DNA from: UBA3076 sp964646435
GTDB taxonomy: Bacteria; Desulfobacterota; Dissulfuribacteria; Dissulfuribacterales; UBA3076
Length of the DNA stretch: 36,787 bases
Assembly: GCA_964646435.1 (NCBI GenBank)
Contig: CAZYEJ010000017.1
Coordinates: forward strand, 1-36,787
Reading direction: 5' to 3'
Shown: piece after piece, positions 14,623 to 23,118 of the stretch
How the letters are laid out: each line of letters begins with the position of its first letter
Position numbering within the stretch: position 1 is the first letter of the stretch
Program-made: the position numbers and the translations under genes
The notes under the pieces: model-generated
Database searches by the model: none
Seen by the model: only the letters and a program-made list of their open reading frames with translations
What the model was told of the DNA's origin: nothing

Positions 14623-15888
14623 TTACAGTTCGTCAGGACTTCCGATCCTGCCCAACACCGCACTTGCAGCAGCAATGGCCGGATTCGCTAGGTATACCTC
14701 GCTCTCAGGATGTCCCATCCGGCCGACAAAATTCCTGTTTGTCGTGGAAAGCGCCCGTTCTCCCTTGGCAAGAACCCCCATATGTCCTCCAAGGCAAGGA
14801 CCGCAGGTAGGTGGCCCTATCACCGCGCCGGCATTTAGAAAAGTCGTGAGAAATCCCTTCTCCAGGGCCTGGATATACACTGTGGGAGTAGTAGGAATGA
14901 CTATCAGTCTCAGACCTTTTGACACCCGGCGTCCGGATATGACATCAGCGGCCAGGGCCAGGTCCTCCAGACGACCATTCGTACAGGAACCGATCACCAC
15001 CTGATCCAGAGGCACGTTTCCCACTTCTGAAATACCCTTTGTATTTTCAGGCAGATGGGGGCAGGCCACCTGAGGTTCTATCTCGCTACAGTCATACTCA
15101 ATAACCTTGGCGTATTGGGCGTCCTCATCACTGCGATATACGGTAAAATCTCTGACCGCCCGGTCAGTTACATAGTCTAAAGTCGTATCATCGGGGTTAA
15201 TTAGCCCCACTTTGCCACCGGCCTCGATGGCCATATTGGACATGGTAAAGCGGCCGGCCATTGACATGGAATCAATCACCGGACCCGTAAATTCCATGGC
15301 CATATAAAGGGCACCGTCCACACCGATATCGCCTATGGTATAGAGTATCAAATCTTTGCCGCCGACCCATGGCCTGAGCTTTCCTTTGTATACAAACTTT
15401 ATGGACTCCGGTACCTTGAACCAGGTCTTTCCTGTGATCATGGTGGCAGCCAGATCAGTGCTCCCTACCCCTGTGGCAAAGGTCCCCATGGCACCGTATG
15501 TACACGTGTGACTGTCAGCCCCTATAACCACGTCACCTGGAAGTACCAGGCCTTTTTCCGGGAGCAGCACATGTTCTACACCGGACTCTCCGCCATCATA
15601 GTGATGAACAATACCCTGTTCAGCGGCAAACTCCCGGAGAAGCCGGGCCTGCTCAGCACTCATAATATCCTTGTTAGGAACAAAGTGGTCTGATACCAGA
15701 GCGATCTTTTCTCTATCAAAAACAGTATTTACACCTGCCTGTCTGAAGATTTTTATGGCAATTGGGGCTGTTATGTCGTTGCCCAGCGCAAAGTCCACAT
15801 CAACTTCTACCAGTTGACCCGGCTCCACACTGTCCAGACCGGCATGGGCAGCCAGGATCTTTTCAGCTATCGTCATCGGTCGACTCAT
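14623..15888 (-). CDS. leuC: 3-isopropylmalate dehydratase large subunit (HacA/LeuC2 type)
   Basis: This is the aconitase-family large subunit carrying a labile 4Fe-4S cluster held by C302 (GSCTNGR) and C362/C365 (CGPCLGG). VIGADSHTCTYGAMG (121-135) is another family signature. Length is 421 residues, matching the short LeuC2 group rather than the longer E. coli type, and consistent with its short LeuD partner. Members of this group can act on homocitrate or citramalate-pathway intermediates, but the leuA and leuB neighbours favour isopropylmalate. Confidence 0.94.
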   Translation of the reverse strand: MSRPMTIAEKILAAHAGLDSVEPGQLVEVDVDFALGNDITAPIAIKIFRQAGVNTVFDREKIALVSDHFVPNKDIMSAEQARLLREFAAEQGIVHHYDGGESGVEHVLLPEKGLVLPGDVVIGADSHTCTYGAMGTFATGVGSTDLAATMITGKTWFKVPESIKFVYKGKLRPWVGGKDLILYTIGDIGVDGALYMAMEFTGPVIDSMSMAGRFTMSNMAIEAGGKVGLINPDDTTLDYVTDRAVRDFTVYRSDEDAQYAKVIEYDCSEIEPQVACPHLPENTKGISEVGNVPLDQVVIGSCTNGRLEDLALAADVISGRRVSKGLRLIVIPTTPTVYIQALEKGFLTTFLNAGAVIGPPTCGPCLGGHMGVLAKGERALSTTNRNFVGRMGHPESEVYLANPAIAAASAVLGRIGSPDEL

Positions 15889-15928
15889 AATATACTCTCT
15901 AACTCAGGCACTGAATTTGTGGTATGAA

Positions 15929-17458
15929 CTACTGAAGCGCATTTTCTTTCATGTGTTCAAGACGATTCAGGGCATTCAAGTATGCCCTGACACTAGCAGT
16001 AATTATATCAGGATCGGTCCCATGGCCTGTGACCACATAGTTGCCTTCTTCCAAACGTACAAAGACTTCTCCCTGGGCATCCGTGCCTCCTGTAATGGAG
16101 TTTACAGCAAAACGGAGCAGATGGCTTTCAGTCTTTACGAGCTCGGCCACTGCCTTATAGGCCGCATCTATCGGACCGGTCCCCAGACTCACTCCATCAA
16201 CTTCCTCGCCGTCTATTTCCATTATTACGGTTGCGGTCGGCCTGATGCCGCTTCCACCGGCAACATGGAGATAAACAAGACGGTAACGATCAGGAATCCG
16301 GAGCACCTCCTCTGCCACAAGGGCCTCAACGTCCTCAGGATAAACCTCCTTCTTCTTGTCTGCAAGGGACTTGAATCTTGTAAATACCCTGTCGATTTCT
16401 TCATCGCTGAGCTTGTAGCCTACTTCCTCAAGCTTTGCCTTAAGGGCATGTCTCCCGGAGTGTTTCCCAAGGACCAGGATCCCTTTGCTAAGACCTATGT
16501 CCTTGGGATTGATAATCTCATACGTAGTACGTTCCTTTAAGACTCCATCCTGGTGGATTCCGGCCTCGTGTGCAAAGGCATTGGCCCCTACTATGGCCTT
16601 GTTCGCCTGGACCACCATTCCGGTAAGCATGCTTACCAGCCGGCTGGCAGCCATGATGTGTTGAGAACATATCGCCGTGTCAAAGGGAAGGACGTCTTGC
16701 CTGGTACGGATGGCCATGACCACCTCTTCCATGGCCGCATTGCCGGCCCTCTCACCTATGCCGTTCACAGTGCACTCCACTTGTCTTGCACCATTCTCTA
16801 AAGCTGTCAGCACATTCGCTGTGGCCAGACCCAGATCATTATGACAGTGTACGCTCAAAATCGCTTTGTGGATGTTTGGTGTGTGCTCGACCACATATCG
16901 GATCATCCTGCCAAAGTCATGCGGTACGGCATACCCCACTGTGTCCGGGAAATTAACAGTATTGGCACCGGCATCTATCACTGCCTCAAAGACCTTGCAG
17001 AGGAAATCCAGATCGCTCCGGCTTGCGTCTTCAGCGGAAAACTCCACATTATTGGTGAATTTTGCTGCATACCTCACTGCAGCCTGGGCCATATCCAGTA
17101 CCTGTTCCCTGGTTTTTCTCAGTTTATACTGGAGGTGGATATCAGAGGTAGCAATGAACGTATGTATTCGAGGATTTTCTCCATCCTTTATGGCCTCCCA
17201 TGCAGTATCGATGTCTTTCTCCTTGGCACGGGCCAAGGCAGCAACTTGCAAACCCCTGAGTTCCTGCGCAATGCGCTTAACACTCTGAAAGTCACCTGGG
17301 GAAGCAATAGGAAATCCAGCCTCGATCACATCGACATTCAGCTTTTTCAACTGCCTCCCGATCTGGAGTTTTTCTTCAACGTTTAGAGATACACCAGGGG
17401 ACTGCTCACCGTCCCTTAATGTAGTATCAAATATTATTATCCTTTCACTGTTGCTCAT
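15929..17458 (-). CDS. leuA: 2-isopropylmalate synthase
   Basis: It condenses acetyl-CoA with 2-oxoisovalerate, the committed step to leucine. The catalytic TIM barrel begins IIIFDTTLRDGEQSPGVSLN, and contains HCHNDLGLATAN and a GIGERAGNAA segment. A C-terminal regulatory (LeuA dimer) domain from about 390 carries leucine feedback inhibition in the family. Length is 509 residues. I start at ATG 17458, giving MSNSERI; an upstream alternative at 17494 would run into pssA. It starts four bases after the pssA stop. Confidence 0.95.
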   Translation of the reverse strand: MSNSERIIIFDTTLRDGEQSPGVSLNVEEKLQIGRQLKKLNVDVIEAGFPIASPGDFQSVKRIAQELRGLQVAALARAKEKDIDTAWEAIKDGENPRIHTFIATSDIHLQYKLRKTREQVLDMAQAAVRYAAKFTNNVEFSAEDASRSDLDFLCKVFEAVIDAGANTVNFPDTVGYAVPHDFGRMIRYVVEHTPNIHKAILSVHCHNDLGLATANVLTALENGARQVECTVNGIGERAGNAAMEEVVMAIRTRQDVLPFDTAICSQHIMAASRLVSMLTGMVVQANKAIVGANAFAHEAGIHQDGVLKERTTYEIINPKDIGLSKGILVLGKHSGRHALKAKLEEVGYKLSDEEIDRVFTRFKSLADKKKEVYPEDVEALVAEEVLRIPDRYRLVYLHVAGGSGIRPTATVIMEIDGEEVDGVSLGTGPIDAAYKAVAELVKTESHLLRFAVNSITGGTDAQGEVFVRLEEGNYVVTGHGTDPDIITASVRAYLNALNRLEHMKENALQ

Positions 17459-17462
17459 TTTC

Positions 17463-18275
17463 TTACATCCCCTCATCTTTGCCAAGGGAAACATCTTCAG
17501 TGTGATGACCCCTGCCGGACTTCAACGACCTGGGTCTCAAGGCCCTAAGGGACATCAAGACAGGCCCGGATATCACATAGATACCTATAAGGACAAATAG
17601 CGTTACTTTGGGCTCCATAGCAACTACCATTATGGCCAAAATCAGCACTACCATACCGGAAAAAGGGTGCTGCTGAAGCCAACGGACTTCCTTGAAACTA
17701 TAGTAACGCACATTACTGACCATCAGGAAAGAAAGGCCGTAGACCATGATCAGCACTGCCACATGACGTACCGGCCCGAATATACTGACATACTGGCATA
17801 AAAGCACAGATGTAGCCAATACGGCCGCTGCAGAAGGACATGGCAGACCAAGGAAATAACCCCTTGCGCTGCTATTGCTGCTCTGGCTCAGGGTATTGAA
17901 TCTGGCCAGCCTGAGGGCGGTGGTTGCCACATACAGGAAGGCAGCAAGCCATCCGAGCCGGCCGTAATCCTGCAGCCCCCACATAAAGGCCAGTATGCCC
18001 GGTGCCACTCCAAAGGCCACCAGGTCTGAAAGGGAATCATACTCCATACCAAATCTACTCGTAGTACGGGTCCAACGAGCTACCCTGCCGTCCAGACCAT
18101 CCAAAATACCGGCTATCAAGATGGCCACGGCAGCGGCCTGATAATTCCCTTTAATCGCGGCAATAATGGCATAGAACCCGCTGAACAGGCTTGCCGAGGT
18201 CAGCAAGTTTGGGAGGAGATATATACTCCGTCTTGAAGTCTTGTCTGCTGAATCACCGTTTTGCTTTTGTTTCAT
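17463..18275 (-). CDS. pssA: CDP-diacylglycerol-serine O-phosphatidyltransferase
   Basis: It makes phosphatidylserine from CDP-diacylglycerol and serine in the inner membrane. The CDP-alcohol phosphotransferase motif is complete: D59, D62-G63, A66-R67, G76, D80, D84. About eight membrane segments follow, as in the Gram-positive/type II family. The C-terminus is hydrophilic. Length is 270 residues. It sits between psd and leuA, so serine lipid synthesis and its next enzyme are encoded side by side inside the branched-chain operon. Confidence 0.94.
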   Translation of the reverse strand: MKQKQNGDSADKTSRRSIYLLPNLLTSASLFSGFYAIIAAIKGNYQAAAVAILIAGILDGLDGRVARWTRTTSRFGMEYDSLSDLVAFGVAPGILAFMWGLQDYGRLGWLAAFLYVATTALRLARFNTLSQSSNSSARGYFLGLPCPSAAAVLATSVLLCQYVSIFGPVRHVAVLIMVYGLSFLMVSNVRYYSFKEVRWLQQHPFSGMVVLILAIMVVAMEPKVTLFVLIGIYVISGPVLMSLRALRPRSLKSGRGHHTEDVSLGKDEGM

Positions 18276-18287
18276 GGGAGACCCCCC

Positions 18288-18318
18288 ATTAGAAATCAGA
18301 AAATGGAAATTAGAAATC
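18288..18318. repeat. Direct repeat ATTAGAAATC between psd and pssA
   Basis: ATTAGAAATC occurs at 18288-18297 and 18309-18318 in the short gap between the psd stop and the pssA start. Its position suggests a spacer repeat with no evident regulatory role. Confidence 0.4.
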
Positions 18319-18319
18319 G

Positions 18320-18970
18320 CTACTTGCTACCATTTCGGGCAAGAACCGTCTGCCCAGCCGTTGTCCGGTCACCCTTTTTCACCAATACCGCAATATCCTT
18401 CGGGACATACACGTCAAGGCGAGATCCAAAACGAATGAGTCCAAAGCGTTCACCGATTTTAACCCTATCACCGACCTCAGCCCAACAAACAATTCGCCTG
18501 GCTATTATACCCGCCACCTGTACGACGGTCAGTTCCATTCCGTCCTCGTTGCGGATCAAAAGGGCATTTCGCTCGTTTTCAAGCAAGGCCCTTTTTCGGT
18601 CGGCAGGCCAGAAGGATCCCGGCTGGTAAGAAATTTGTTGAACCTCGCCCGTAATTGGGGCCCTGTTTACATGCACATTAAAAATATTCATAAATATACT
18701 GATTCGTTTTACGTCTTTTCCGTTAAGGGAACCCCTGTTGTCTTCAGCTATATCTATGACCCGACCGTCAGCAGGCGATACCACCAGGCCCGAACCTGAT
18801 GGAATTATACGCTCAGGGTCCCGAAAGAAAAAGAGAACAAAGACCGCAATCACAAAAAAGACTACGGCCGGAACAGACCAGTTGAGTAAAGCAAATATCA
18901 CAGCGGCCAGGACGACAATACCTATGAAAGGCACTCCTTCCTTGGAAACTGGAATGCGATGAGAATGCAT
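18320..18970 (-). CDS. psd: Phosphatidylserine decarboxylase proenzyme, short form
   Basis: It converts phosphatidylserine to phosphatidylethanolamine. The proenzyme self-cleaves before Ser to make a pyruvoyl cofactor; here the site is G182-S183 in IRFGSRLD, a variant of the usual LGST. FFRDPERIIP and SPADGRVIDI are the family N-terminal motifs, after two membrane segments at about 12-48. Length is 216 residues, the compact type seen in deltaproteobacteria. It lies 10 bases after a short gap from ilvC and just before pssA, its substrate supplier. Confidence 0.94.
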   Translation of the reverse strand: MHSHRIPVSKEGVPFIGIVVLAAVIFALLNWSVPAVVFFVIAVFVLFFFRDPERIIPSGSGLVVSPADGRVIDIAEDNRGSLNGKDVKRISIFMNIFNVHVNRAPITGEVQQISYQPGSFWPADRKRALLENERNALLIRNEDGMELTVVQVAGIIARRIVCWAEVGDRVKIGERFGLIRFGSRLDVYVPKDIAVLVKKGDRTTAGQTVLARNGSK

Positions 18971-18989
18971 TAATGGCTTAGAGCCGGGG

Positions 18990-19979
18990 CTACTTATTGA
19001 GCCAGCTCATCATATTCCTCAGGCGGGAGCCGACTTCTTCTATAGGATGTTCCTTTTCCCGTTGTCTGAGGGCATTGAATACAGGGCGTTTGACTTGGTT
19101 TTCCTGCATCCACTCTCCGGCAAATCTGCCACTCTGAATTTCATCAAGGATTTTGCGCATCTCCTTTCTTGTTTCTTCTGTTATTATGCGCTTTCCCCTG
19201 GTAAGATCGCCATATTCCGCCGTATCGCTGATTGAGTAACGCATCTGCGACAGACCGCCTTCGTAAATTAGGTCAACTATGAGCTTGAGTTCGTGGCAGC
19301 ACTCGAAGTATGCTATTTCCGGCTGATAACCTGCTCCAACCAGGGTCTCAAAACCGGCTTTTATGAGCTCGGTGACCCCACCACAGAGGACACACTGCTC
19401 GCCGAAAAGATCCGTCTCAGTCTCTTCTTTATATGTGGTTTCAATAACCCCTGCACGAGTAGCGCCTATGCCGTTTGCATAGGCAAGTGTTTTTTTAAGG
19501 GCTTCTCCCGTGTAATCCTGATGTATGGCCACCAGACTGGGTACACCGGCGCCCTTTTCGTATTCCCTGCGCACCAGATGCCCCGGGCCTTTGGGTGCAA
19601 CCATGGTAACATCCACGTCAGATGGAGGAATTATCTGGCCAAAGTGAATATTGAAGCCATGGGCAAAAAGGAGCATGTTCCCTTTCTTCAGATTTGGCTT
19701 AATATCACTTTCGTATAGCTGGCCCTGAATATGATCAGGTACCAGGACCATGATGAGATCTCCCTTGGCTGCAGCTTCTCCGGCACTTACTGGCTCAAAC
19801 CCGTGCTTGACTGCTAGATCGTAATTTGCTGACCCGGGACGCTGGCCTATAACAACGGACAACCCGCTATCTCTCAAGTTTTGGGCATGGGCATGCCCTT
19901 GGCTACCATAGCCGATTATGGCTATAGTCTTTCCTTGAAGTACGTCCATAGGGGCATCTTGTTCGTAATAAATCCTCAT
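18990..19979 (-). CDS. ilvC: Ketol-acid reductoisomerase, class I
   Basis: It isomerises and reduces acetolactate or acetohydroxybutyrate with NADPH in valine, leucine and isoleucine synthesis. The Rossmann motif is GYGSQGHAHAQN (23-34). The cofactor-specificity loop contains GQRPGS. The C-terminal knotted domain carries the metal-binding acidic residues in ETETDLFGEQ and CHELKLIVDLIYEGG. Length is 329 residues, the normal short class I form. It follows ilvN with 67 bases between. Confidence 0.96.
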   Translation of the reverse strand: MRIYYEQDAPMDVLQGKTIAIIGYGSQGHAHAQNLRDSGLSVVIGQRPGSANYDLAVKHGFEPVSAGEAAAKGDLIMVLVPDHIQGQLYESDIKPNLKKGNMLLFAHGFNIHFGQIIPPSDVDVTMVAPKGPGHLVRREYEKGAGVPSLVAIHQDYTGEALKKTLAYANGIGATRAGVIETTYKEETETDLFGEQCVLCGGVTELIKAGFETLVGAGYQPEIAYFECCHELKLIVDLIYEGGLSQMRYSISDTAEYGDLTRGKRIITEETRKEMRKILDEIQSGRFAGEWMQENQVKRPVFNALRQREKEHPIEEVGSRLRNMMSWLNK

Positions 19980-20046
19980 CTTCTGCAGCTCCTTTCTATT
20001 AACCGTTCACAGCCCCTGGTAATCAGGAAGTGAAAAATTATCCTTC

Positions 20047-20532
20047 TTAGATCGTCTTTTTCTCTCTCATCATGGCTATGGTGCCGGTTCTTGTAATTTC
20101 TTTGATTCCAATTGGACGGAGTAGCTCTATTACTGCCTTTAGTTTTGACTCCGGTCCGGTGACCTCTAAGGTGTAAGATTTATGGCTCACGTCAACAACC
20201 TTGCAACGGAATATATCGCAAATGCGTAATATCTCGGCCTTGGACTCTTCCTCGGCCCGGACCTTGATCAAGGACATCTCGCGCTCAACAAACTCACCCT
20301 TACTCACATCCACGACTTTAAAAACATCCACCAAGCGCCTGAGCTGTTTGATTATTTGCTCAATTATGAATTCATCGCCTCTTGTCACCAGTGTGATGTG
20401 TGACAGGGTAGTATCCAAGGTTGCAGCCACATTAAGGCTCTCAATATTAAACGCCCGCCCGCTAAAAAGACCGGTTATGCGGGAAAGGGCACCAGGAGTA
20501 TTTTCAACTAATACAGAGAGGGTATGCTTCAT
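20047..20532 (-). CDS. ilvN: Acetolactate synthase small (regulatory) subunit
   Basis: The 161-residue regulatory subunit has an N-terminal ACT domain (HTLSVLVENTPGALSRITGL) that binds valine for feedback inhibition, and the usual C-terminal domain (EITRTGTIAMMRE). It follows ilvB with a 25-base gap. Two-gene ilvB-ilvN order is the norm for the anabolic enzyme. Confidence 0.95.
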   Translation of the reverse strand: MKHTLSVLVENTPGALSRITGLFSGRAFNIESLNVAATLDTTLSHITLVTRGDEFIIEQIIKQLRRLVDVFKVVDVSKGEFVEREMSLIKVRAEEESKAEILRICDIFRCKVVDVSHKSYTLEVTGPESKLKAVIELLRPIGIKEITRTGTIAMMREKKTI

Positions 20533-20557
20533 AGGGCCAAGCTCCTTATTCTCGATA

Positions 20558-22258
20558 TTAAACGAGCAACATCTCAGTTGTAGCCTTTCCGGCCGGGACC
20601 ATTGGGAATACCCCTTCTTCGCGGGCTATAGCAAATTCCATAATCGTCAGGCCTTCCGCTTCAAGACCCTTGCTGAGCACATCATCGACCTCTTCCGGCT
20701 TGGTTGCTCTAAACCCCTTGGCCCCATAAGCCTCAGCCAGTTTCACAAAATCCGGGGTCATTTCAAACTCAGTAGCTGCATACCGACGATCATAGAACAG
20801 CTCCTGCCATTGTCTGACCATGCCGAGAAACTGGTTATTCAGAATGACTATTTTCACAGGCAGGCGCTGCTCCATGGCGGTCGCCATCTCCTGAATATTC
20901 ATCTGTATGCTGCCGTCACCGGCTACATCCACCACCAGCTTGTCAGGAAAGGCCATCTGTGCCCCAATAGCTGCAGGAAATCCATAGCCCATGGTTCCAA
21001 GGCCGCCGGAAGTCAGGAGGGTCCGTGGCTCGTCGAATTTGTAGAACTGGGCGGTCCACATCTGGTTCTGACCGACCTCTGTAGTAATGATAGCCCGTCC
21101 TTTTGTCATCTCATACAGCTTTTCAATGACATTCTGAGGCTTGATAACGCCGGGCTCCTCTTTATATGTGAGGGGATGGCGTTTTTTCCATACATCAAGC
21201 TGCTGCAACCAAGCATGGTGTTGGTCCATCCAAGCTTCAGCAGGGCGGCCACCATCCTTTACGACATCCAACAGCTTTTTCAGTACCCTCTTGCAATCAC
21301 CCACTATTGGCACATCCACCTTCACGTTTTTCTGAATAGATGTGGGGTCTATGTCCAGGTGAATTATCTTGGCCAGCGGAGCAAATGCCTCGATCTTTCC
21401 GGTAACCCTGTCGTCAAAGCGGGCGCCCACGGCAATGATGAGATCACTGTTTGCCATGGCCATGTTAGCAGAGTATGTACCATGCATGCCCAGCATACCC
21501 AGGCTCAGCTCGTGGGTGCCGGGGAATCCGCCAAGCCCCATCAAAGTCATGGTTACCGGAATATACATCTCTTTAGCAAGTGCCCTGAGCTCCTTATACG
21601 CATCAGAGATGATTATTCCGCCACCAGCATAAATAACAGGCCGTTTTGCCTTCTCTATTAACCTGTAGGCCCGCTCAATCTGTTTGCCGTGAGGCTCGAC
21701 TACAGGATTATATGAACGTAGCTTTATCTCCTGTGGATAGTCAAACTCGGCCTTGCCGTTCTGAACATCCTTGGGAAGATCTATAAGGACAGGACCTGGC
21801 CGGCCTGATCTCGCGATATAAAAGGCTTCCTTAAGGACCTGAGGAAGGTCCTTTACGTCTTTAACAAGGTAATTGTGCTTTGTGCAAGGACGTGTAATGC
21901 CTACGATATCCACTTCCTGGAAGGCGTCATTACCAATCAGGGCAGTGGGTACCTGACCGGTAAATATAACCATGGGAACTGAGTCCATATTTGCTGTTGC
22001 TATACCTGTAACGGTATTGGTGGCTCCCGGACCTGACGTGGCAATGCACACTCCCACCTTTCCGGAAGCCCTGGCGTAACCATCGGCAGCATGGGCCGCT
22101 CCTTGCTCATGTCGGACCAAGACGTGCTTTAGGGTGCCGTCTTTTTCCAATGTATCGTAGACATCAATAATAGCCCCGCCGGGGAAGCCAAAGATAACAT
22201 CGACACCTTCCCGCTTGAGGGCCTCTATGACCATTTGTTTTCCGGCCATTTTTGCCAT
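20558..22258 (-). CDS. ilvB: Acetolactate synthase large (catalytic) subunit
   Basis: This thiamine-diphosphate, FAD-dependent enzyme makes acetolactate or acetohydroxybutyrate. The catalytic Glu is in VRHEQGAAHAADGYARASGK and the ThDP-binding motif is GDGSIQMNIQEMATA with VILNN after it. FGFPGGAIIDVYD is the N-terminal signature. Length is 566 residues from ATG 22258, which has AGGGG eight bases upstream; a TTG at 22285 is a poorer option. It heads the branched-chain and lipid operon behind its own promoter. Confidence 0.95.
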   Translation of the reverse strand: MAKMAGKQMVIEALKREGVDVIFGFPGGAIIDVYDTLEKDGTLKHVLVRHEQGAAHAADGYARASGKVGVCIATSGPGATNTVTGIATANMDSVPMVIFTGQVPTALIGNDAFQEVDIVGITRPCTKHNYLVKDVKDLPQVLKEAFYIARSGRPGPVLIDLPKDVQNGKAEFDYPQEIKLRSYNPVVEPHGKQIERAYRLIEKAKRPVIYAGGGIIISDAYKELRALAKEMYIPVTMTLMGLGGFPGTHELSLGMLGMHGTYSANMAMANSDLIIAVGARFDDRVTGKIEAFAPLAKIIHLDIDPTSIQKNVKVDVPIVGDCKRVLKKLLDVVKDGGRPAEAWMDQHHAWLQQLDVWKKRHPLTYKEEPGVIKPQNVIEKLYEMTKGRAIITTEVGQNQMWTAQFYKFDEPRTLLTSGGLGTMGYGFPAAIGAQMAFPDKLVVDVAGDGSIQMNIQEMATAMEQRLPVKIVILNNQFLGMVRQWQELFYDRRYAATEFEMTPDFVKLAEAYGAKGFRATKPEEVDDVLSKGLEAEGLTIMEFAIAREEGVFPMVPAGKATTEMLLV

Positions 22259-22319
22259 ATACTTTACCCCTGTTACTGTTAGCAATAGAATTGGGTTAGG
22301 AATTCAAGGTAGTTTTCGA

Positions 22320-22348
22320 AGCTTATTCCCCTGTTTTTACGTTGTCAA
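22320..22348 (-). promoter_or_regulatory. Promoter for the ilv-psd-pss-leu operon
   Basis: On the minus strand a perfect TTGACA (22348-22343) is followed 17 bases later by TAAGCT (22325-22320). The leader to ilvB would be about 55 bases, too short for a peptide attenuator, and I see no runs of Leu/Val/Ile codons or T-box features in it. Confidence 0.55.
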
Positions 22349-22388
22349 TAAAGTTAAACTTTTTTAGTCGGGCTTTCTCAACAAATAA

Positions 22389-22417
22389 TGCCCTCAGAAC
22401 TTGCAGCTCTGAGGGCA
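22389..22417 (-). terminator. Terminator of the ribosomal-protein operon
   Basis: TGCCCTCAGA and TCTGAGGGCA form a perfect 10-bp stem with a nine-base loop, 54 bases after the rplQ stop. On the minus strand it is followed by TTATTTGTTG, a modest T-rich tail. It separates the ribosomal operon from the ilv operon on the same strand. Confidence 0.75.
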
Positions 22418-22470
22418 ATCAATCTCATTTATGGCATATTATAAAATCTGTGTTGTTATAAAGGACCGAA

Positions 22471-23118
22471 TCAAGTTTTAGCTGTCTCTACGTCCTTTCC
22501 CTTCTCTTTTACTTCACCCTCTTTTGAATCAACATCTACCTCGGAAGTCTTATTGTCGGCAACTTTGGACTCCTCGTTTCCCTCTTCTCCTACGGCCTCA
22601 ACACCGGATACCTCCTCACCGATTCGAATTTCCTCAGCAGGCCCATCCTCCTCTTTTATGCTTTCCAGATTATCCACAGACGATTCCGGCACAGCCTGCG
22701 GTATCACGGATTCAGCAGATGCAATCTTTTGAGGCTTACGTTGTGGCTTGGGCTTCTCCAGGGAGTCGGTGACCAGTTCCACAATAGACATCATAGCAGC
22801 ATCTCCCCTTCGCGGGCCTATCCTTACTATCCTGGTATAACCACCATTTCGATCGGCAAATTCCTGCCCCCACTTATCAAAAAGTCTTGAAACGACTTTT
22901 CGATCATGTATGACTGAAAATGCCTGACGCCTTGTATGGAGACTCGATCTTTTTGCCAAAGTAACCATTTTGTCAGCCACACGCCTGACCTCTTTAGCCC
23001 TCGGAACTGTTGTGACAATTCGACCATGCCTTAACAGCGATGTTACCATATTCCCGAGCATCGCCTTACGATGAGCTGTCTTACACCCCAGTCTGCGCGT
23101 CCTTTTTCGGTGTCTCAT
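22471..23118 (-). CDS. rplQ: Ribosomal protein bL17 with long acidic C-terminal extension
   Basis: Residues 1-120 are a standard bL17 (MRHRKRTRRLGCKTAHRKAM at the start, RIVRIGPRRGDAAMMSIVEL near the end), a 50S protein near the exit tunnel. Residues 121-215 form an extra tail of 95 residues that begins basic and proline-rich (EKPKPQRKPQK) and then becomes strongly acidic; I count 26 Glu/Asp in it and no hydrophobic core pattern. It looks intrinsically disordered. The gene overlaps the rpoA stop by one base (TAATG) and is last in the alpha operon. Confidence 0.95.
   Translation of the reverse strand: MRHRKRTRRLGCKTAHRKAMLGNMVTSLLRHGRIVTTVPRAKEVRRVADKMVTLAKRSSLHTRRQAFSVIHDRKVVSRLFDKWGQEFADRNGGYTRIVRIGPRRGDAAMMSIVELVTDSLEKPKPQRKPQKIASAESVIPQAVPESSVDNLESIKEEDGPAEEIRIGEEVSGVEAVGEEGNEESKVADNKTSEVDVDSKEGEVKEKGKDVETAKT

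Noticed and set aside
20201..21661. Long open frame of 486 codons on the plus strand opposite ilvN/ilvB
   Set aside because: It is antisense to two clear, complete genes, has no domain character, and contains no ribosome-binding site; it is a codon-bias shadow.
22259..22319. Leader-peptide attenuator or T-box upstream of ilvB
   Set aside because: The leader after the best promoter is about 55 bases, with no Leu/Val/Ile codon run and no alternative hairpins.
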